From positions 182,680 through 246,679 of the forward strand of contig JAQTUE010000006.1 in the NCBI GenBank assembly GCA_028710415.1: DNA of 64,000 nucleotides, read 5' to 3'. Positions within the stretch are counted from its first letter, which is position 1. The number at the start of each line of letters is the position of its first letter. Under the pieces are notes generated by a model. It made no database searches, was not told the DNA's origin, and saw only the letters and a list, made by a program, of their open reading frames with translations. This DNA is from Paludibacter sp. Its GTDB lineage: Bacteria; Bacteroidota; Bacteroidia; Bacteroidales; Paludibacteraceae. The position numbers were made by a program, and so were the translations under genes. Positions 59,798 through 64,000 of the stretch are shown here, in pieces.

Positions 59798-62251
59798 TCA
59801 TTGCTCCGTATCATCCTGTTCCAGCTCCTGTTCATTCTGCCTCTTCTTCATTTCCGCCTTCTTAGGTTTTGTATTCCCGAAATTATAGCTCACCGACAGG
59901 AAGACCATCCTCGTATGGAAATACGATGCTGAGGTCTGGCTGAACCCTGCTCCCGAGGTGGTGGTCTTATCCTTGTTTGAATTCAGCAGGTCCCGCACAT
60001 TCAGGTTCACGCTCAGGTTCCGGTCCATAAAGGTCTTGCGCAATCCCATATCGATCGAGTATTTTTGTTGCTTCAATCCCTGGGATATGATTTGTGGAGA
60101 AGAATACCGGGCTGTAACCTGCCCCGAAAAAGTTTTGCTCATCAGGACGTTTGCCAGTATGCTTCCGGTCCACGACAGGTTGCTTTGTCCGGGAATGGTG
60201 GTGGTAATGGATGCATCATACGGGTTTTTATACACAGCAGGATCGAGTTTGCTGTAATACCCATTCAGCGAAGTGGTCAGGTTCAGGATATTGAATAACC
60301 GGTTTTTGGAGATCAGTTCCAACCCCGTATTTTGAGAATTAGCCACATTCAGGTATGTGCTTTCCAGGGTACCCCCATGCAGGAATTGCACATTCTCAAT
60401 CACATTGTTCGTGAAATGGTAGTATGCCGATGCCGAAAGGGTCTGGTTTCCCCAGGTCTTGATGTAATTCAGTTCCATCGACGAGGTAAACTCAGGGTCC
60501 AGGTCGGGGTTGCCATACGTGATGCGGGTAGAGTCCGAGTAGTTGTGGTACGGATTTATTTCCTGCCCACGCGGACGGTTTACCCTGCGGGAATAGTTCA
60601 GCTGGAACTCGTTGTTGTTGGGCAGTTCATACGTCAGGTAGAGGCTTGGGAAAAGCTCCACATAGGTTTTGGGCGCAATGGTTTGTACCAGGCCGGTGGT
60701 CGTATTGGTCGATTGCTTCCACATGTATTCCCCCCGAAGGCCTGCCTGTACGCTCAGCTTGTCAAACTTGCTCCCGTAGGTCAGGTAAGCGGCATGAATC
60801 TGTTCGTCGTAATTAAAATTGTCGAAATACGATGGGATGGTTGCCTGTGCCAGGTTGTCAAACCCCGACGAGGAACTCACCGCATTGTTTACATTGCTTT
60901 GCCAGCCTGCTTCCAGCTTGGTGTTTTCGCCCATCTTGCCGGTATAATCCACTTTGAATTCCAGCCCTTTATTCGAGTTGTCCCCTCGTTGCGATAAGTC
61001 CGAATGCAGTCCGGTCAATGAATCGCTTTGCAGGTAACGCGTGTCACTTCCCCTGTCGTGCTTCGAATACGAGAGATTGGCCATCAGGTTCGAGCCTTTT
61101 TTATCAAAATCATGCTGGTAATCCAGGTTTACGTTCAGGCTTGGGCGCGTTCCGGTACCCGTGTTATTGCGGCTGTAATTCCTCAGGACGCTTGGTGGAT
61201 ACGCATTCCCGTTGGTCAGCAGGTAATTGATGTTATTCGAAGTGTTCCCGCTGCCCATCAATCCAAAACCGGATATCCCGATTGTATTTTTTGTATCCAG
61301 GTGGTAATCAATCCCAGCCCGGGTGAATAGTCCCGAAAAGGCATTGGTCATGGTGCTGGTTTGATTCAGCAGGGTGTTGGAATTAGTGCCGAAAGTGTTG
61401 CGGTCGTTGTAGCCGCCTCCCTGGAAATTCATCGCCCGGTAGCCTATATTCAGGTAGGCATCCATCTTGCTGCTGGTGTAATTGATGCCGGCTCCCAGCA
61501 TTTTTCCAATTTTTCCTCCCAACGGATAGTTCAGTCCGGCGGTCACGCTGCCATAGTATCCCGCCTTATGGTTTTTCTTCATCACCAGGTTTATAATCCC
61601 TGCCGTGCCTTCCGGGTTGTATTTTGCCGAAGGGTTGGTCATGATTTCCACCGACTCAATGCTCTCGGCGGGCATCTGTTCGAGCACCTGTGCCCGGTTG
61701 TCTGCGGTCAGCCCGGAAGCTTTCCCATCAATCCAGACTTCCACATTCGAATTGTTTCGCAGCGAGATATTCCCCTGGGTATCCACATTCACCGAAGGGA
61801 TATTTTTCAGGATATCGGTGGCCGAACCTCCTGCTGCGGTAATGTTCTGGTCGACGCTGAATACTTTCTTGTCGATGTCAAACCGCATCTGGGGAGCCTG
61901 GCCCACCACTTCCACCTCGCCCAGGTTCTTGGTTTTTACCTGCAGGCTCAGCGTTCCCAGGTCCAGCGAATCGCCCGTCACGTTGATGGGCTCGTTCCGG
62001 GTGGTATATTCGATATACGTGATACGCACCACATATTTTCCTGTCTCCACCGATGGGAATTTAAATACGCCCAGTGAATCGGTCACCGCGCCGCTCGTAA
62101 GGTTTTTAGAGCCTTGTGTAAACAATGCCACATCCACATACTGAAGCGGCGAATTGGTGGCGGCATCCACGATCCTGCCTTTCACCACGGAACCTGCTGC
62201 CAGCGTACCGGCCAGCAAAATCCCCACCAGAAAACAACAAAGTTTTTTCAT
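59798..62251 (-). CDS. TonB-dependent receptor, outer membrane beta-barrel type 3
   Basis: This 817-residue protein uses the ATG at 62251 (MKKLCCFLVGILLAGTLAAG signal). A carboxypeptidase-regulatory-like Ig domain follows (about 22-105, GRIVDAATNSPLQYVDVAL, TGKYVVRITYIEY), then a plug domain (about 120-225, ATDILKNIPSVNVDTQGNIS, YNPEGTAGIINLVMK), and a barrel of the OMP_b-brl_3 type. The C-terminal tail is short and charged. This subgroup lacks SusD partners and often imports metals, small peptides or unknown ligands. No partner gene is adjacent, so the ligand cannot be inferred. It is not a SusC homologue by plug sequence. Confidence 0.88.
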   Translation of the reverse strand: MKKLCCFLVGILLAGTLAAGSVVKGRIVDAATNSPLQYVDVALFTQGSKNLTSGAVTDSLGVFKFPSVETGKYVVRITYIEYTTRNEPINVTGDSLDLGTLSLQVKTKNLGEVEVVGQAPQMRFDIDKKVFSVDQNITAAGGSATDILKNIPSVNVDTQGNISLRNNSNVEVWIDGKASGLTADNRAQVLEQMPAESIESVEIMTNPSAKYNPEGTAGIINLVMKKNHKAGYYGSVTAGLNYPLGGKIGKMLGAGINYTSSKMDAYLNIGYRAMNFQGGGYNDRNTFGTNSNTLLNQTSTMTNAFSGLFTRAGIDYHLDTKNTIGISGFGLMGSGNTSNNINYLLTNGNAYPPSVLRNYSRNNTGTGTRPSLNVNLDYQHDFDKKGSNLMANLSYSKHDRGSDTRYLQSDSLTGLHSDLSQRGDNSNKGLEFKVDYTGKMGENTKLEAGWQSNVNNAVSSSSGFDNLAQATIPSYFDNFNYDEQIHAAYLTYGSKFDKLSVQAGLRGEYMWKQSTNTTTGLVQTIAPKTYVELFPSLYLTYELPNNNEFQLNYSRRVNRPRGQEINPYHNYSDSTRITYGNPDLDPEFTSSMELNYIKTWGNQTLSASAYYHFTNNVIENVQFLHGGTLESTYLNVANSQNTGLELISKNRLFNILNLTTSLNGYYSKLDPAVYKNPYDASITTTIPGQSNLSWTGSILANVLMSKTFSGQVTARYSSPQIISQGLKQQKYSIDMGLRKTFMDRNLSVNLNVRDLLNSNKDKTTTSGAGFSQTSASYFHTRMVFLSVSYNFGNTKPKKAEMKKRQNEQELEQDDTEQ

Positions 62252-63053
62252 ACTTATACATTCTAATGTTATACGAATGAAAGAGTTGAATTGTTCGAAA
62301 ACCTGGAAGTTAGACTCTCTATAAAACAGAAGGTTTAATGAAAAGTTCAATTTGCATTCTCTTAGCATGATTTAAAGATTGACCTTTATCCGATCCCTCA
62401 AAGTCTAATTTTTGTTGAAAAAAACTTCTTAAATTTTCTGAATTTAATTCAACGTTCTCCGAAAAGTCCCATAGAGATAATTTTCAGGCCTGTTATAAAC
62501 CTATAAAAATCAGTTGAGTAATCTCCTGTTTGTTGAAAATTCTCAATTTCAAGAATAACTTTTTTCCTTTTGAAAGTTCTTTTGACTTATTCTTGACTTG
62601 CTTTATGTATAGAGGGGGTTCCGTAAGCCTTTCGAGGGGGTATCGAGGGGGTTCGGAGGGCTGGGGCCCTCGAAACCCCCTCGAAAGGCCCTCGATGCCC
62701 CCTCGATACCCCCTCCCAAGTAAGACCAAGTGAAGACCAAGTGAAGACCAGGACCAAACGATAAGGAGCGAAAACTAAAATAACCGGCAATTGTTAGGAA
62801 TTAAGATAAATTATCGGTAGTTTTGTGAACGAAAATAAAGGCGGAAGGAAAATAAAAACGGTCTGGATATGAAATTATGGATTTTGACAGATGTGTAGAT
62901 TAAAGAGTTTGACTGATTGCAAATAACTATAATACTAATATTTGCAATTTAATATTCCAACAAAAAGCAGGATCATTAGTACGTTTAATTAAGATTGCTT
63001 ATACAAAGTGACTGGGAAATTTGGATGGACAGAACAAATTGAAATCAAATAAA
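62252..63053. other. Gene-free region
   Basis: Contains the leader of the TonB receptor gene, the second G-rich/C-rich hairpin repeat (62611-62715), and a 30-bp segment (62975-63004, TTAGTACGTTTAATTAAGAT) repeated at 63659-63688. Predicted ORFs across 62493-62790 are repeat translations. Confidence 0.55.
62611..62715. repeat. GGGGGTT/AACCCCC skewed hairpin repeat, copy 2
   Basis: G-rich left half (GAGGGGGTT, TTTCGAGGGGGTATCGAG), hairpin centre GAGGGC-TGGG-GCCCTC, and C-rich right half (TCGAAACCCCCTCGAAAGG and TCGATACCCCCT). The right half is almost identical to copy 1 (32710-32824), while the left halves differ in length. Confidence 0.82.
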
Positions 63054-63446
63054 ATGAACAAAATCAATAATACTTATTTGATATCATTATTTTTTATATT
63101 TTTCTTTGGAGCTTGTAAGGATCCAAAAAATGAGGATATAATTGGAGTCTGGAAAACTGATAATAATGCTTTATTCCAATTTTACAAGGATAAAACTTTT
63201 AAAGTAAGTAATATCCCGGAATCAATATTATTTAGTATAGATTCCGACAATAAATTTTATACCGGTTCAGGCGTCTGGGATCTTAAATATTATGAAAACA
63301 ATTGGGAAATAGAGCTTAATTTCTCGAAATATTATTGTCCATTATATATTGAAAAGGGTTTTTATAATAAGAAATTTTTATGGCAATTGTATTTCTATGA
63401 TGGGGCTCAGGATACTAAATATTATTTTTATCGTGTGAATCCATAA
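63054..63446 (+). CDS. Hypothetical lipoprotein
   Basis: This 130-residue protein uses the ATG at 63054, starting an SPII signal with lipobox FFGAC. The mature part begins with a lipocalin-like pattern, DIIGVWKTDNNALFQFYKDK, seen in many small Bacteroidota lipoproteins (a G-x-W strand followed by strands). It is AT-rich and stands alone. An upstream in-frame codon at 63021 would add a polar N-terminus and is rejected. Confidence 0.65.
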   Translation: MNKINNTYLISLFFIFFFGACKDPKNEDIIGVWKTDNNALFQFYKDKTFKVSNIPESILFSIDSDNKFYTGSGVWDLKYYENNWEIELNFSKYYCPLYIEKGFYNKKFLWQLYFYDGAQDTKYYFYRVNP

Positions 63447-63729
63447 AGCCAGTAATGTCTCAGATTTGGCCTTATAAGAATAATAAATTGTAAAAACTAA
63501 AAGGGGCATCATAGACCAGAGTACCACGATTTATTTTGATAACAAGGAATATTAGTAAGTAAACAATTCGATAACTCCGTTAATCAGGATCTGTTCTTCA
63601 TTAAATGAGAAATGGGATGCTTGTTACTGGGATAACAAGTCACAGCGACTAGCAGAGCTCTTAGTACTTTTAATTAAGATTGCATATCAAGAAGGACGGG
63701 ATGAGTAATAAAACATTAGAAAATATTCC

Positions 63730-64000
63730 ATGGCTAAAATAATTAAATTCTTCCTGTTAGTCCTTGCTCTCTGTTTTGTTACACCTGTTCCGGCACAGAT
63801 TAATGTGCGTTTTGATTCTGATTGTTTATTGGCAAATTCAAAAGAATTGGGTCAGGCAATCCTGGAAACAATTGGAGAAAAGGCAACCCGAAGACTTGTT
63901 GAACAGGATAATAATATTAAGATTGCAGTTGAAGTAGATTCTCTTGGCCGGGTATCCAGGATTTTTAGAAGTAATTTAAGCAGTTTGACTAAAAAGGAAA
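63730..64000 (+). CDS. Secreted protein, 5' part only
   Basis: The frame begins at ATG 63730 with a signal peptide (MAKIIKFFLLVLALCFVTPV, cleavage probably after VPA) and stays open to the window edge, giving 90 residues. The mature start is INVRFDSDCLLANSKELGQ, followed by AVEVDSLGRVSRIFRS, which recalls TonB C-terminal-like or energy-transducer-type domains (xVDxxGxVxx) but is too short to assign. Confidence 0.6.
   Translation, partial: MAKIIKFFLLVLALCFVTPVPAQINVRFDSDCLLANSKELGQAILETIGEKATRRLVEQDNNIKIAVEVDSLGRVSRIFRSNLSSLTKKE

Noticed and set aside
59798..62251. SusC homologue of the glucan locus
   Set aside because: The receptor belongs to the OMP_b-brl_3 type, lacks a SusD partner and lies 43 kb from the glucan genes.
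1..64000. tRNA, rRNA, tmRNA or intact insertion sequence
   Set aside because: No cloverleaf-like or rRNA-like sequence and no transposase frame was recognised on reading; a covariance-model scan would be needed to exclude small RNAs.

Overview
The window looks like chromosomal DNA of a Bacteroidota member, probably order Bacteroidales. The signs are recurring TAnnTTTG promoter elements, weak or absent Shine-Dalgarno sequences, several type IX secretion (T9SS) C-terminal sorting domains, a TonB-dependent receptor of the OMP_b-brl type, and many SPII lipoproteins. I see no rRNA, tRNA, CRISPR array or intact insertion sequence.

1-16.3 kb is a beta-1,3-glucan (laminarin) utilisation locus. It starts with a divergent, truncated Reg_prop sensor/regulator. 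It continues on the + strand with a secreted GH16 laminarinase, a T9SS protein made of three tandem 175-residue modules, a T9SS multimodule protein with a CBM56-like module, a 1585-residue GH81 endo-1,3-glucanase with CBM6, PKD/Ig and two CBM56-like modules, a GPH-family sugar symporter, and a cytosolic 1140-residue protein best explained as a GH149-type beta-1,3-oligoglucan phosphorylase. Together they give secretion, depolymerisation, uptake and phosphorolysis. No SusC/SusD pair lies in the window.

16.4-19.85 kb is a compact three-gene cassette: a PqqD-like protein, an HprK-like kinase, and an ABC exporter with an S26-type (Ser-His) signal-peptidase domain fused to its N-terminus. It resembles part of a RiPP pathway, but has no recognisable precursor or core modification enzyme. 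It is the best candidate for an undescribed system. It is followed by tandem 336-bp repeats, each folding as nested inverted repeats, and an MFS exporter.

22-32.4 kb is accessory: small secreted and lipoprotein hypotheticals separated by dispersed repeats, a serine beta-lactamase-like hydrolase lacking its usual GH3 catalytic domain, and an 885-residue T9SS protein sharing modules with the laminarin locus.

33.4-62.3 kb is mostly housekeeping: TerC, a CPA2 antiporter, thiL, rpiB, a transglutaminase-like protein, prfB with its programmed +1 frameshift, a PAP2-like protein, rpoN, Bro-N and ORF6N phage-type proteins, dnaG, a radical SAM enzyme, a truncated glycosyltransferase, a ferredoxin-nitroreductase, CvpA, rnhB, a TamA/BamA-like protein, a TrmH-type methyltransferase and a TonB-dependent receptor. 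Intergenic regions carry several families of ORF-free, hairpin-forming repeats. The window ends with a lipoprotein and a truncated secreted protein.
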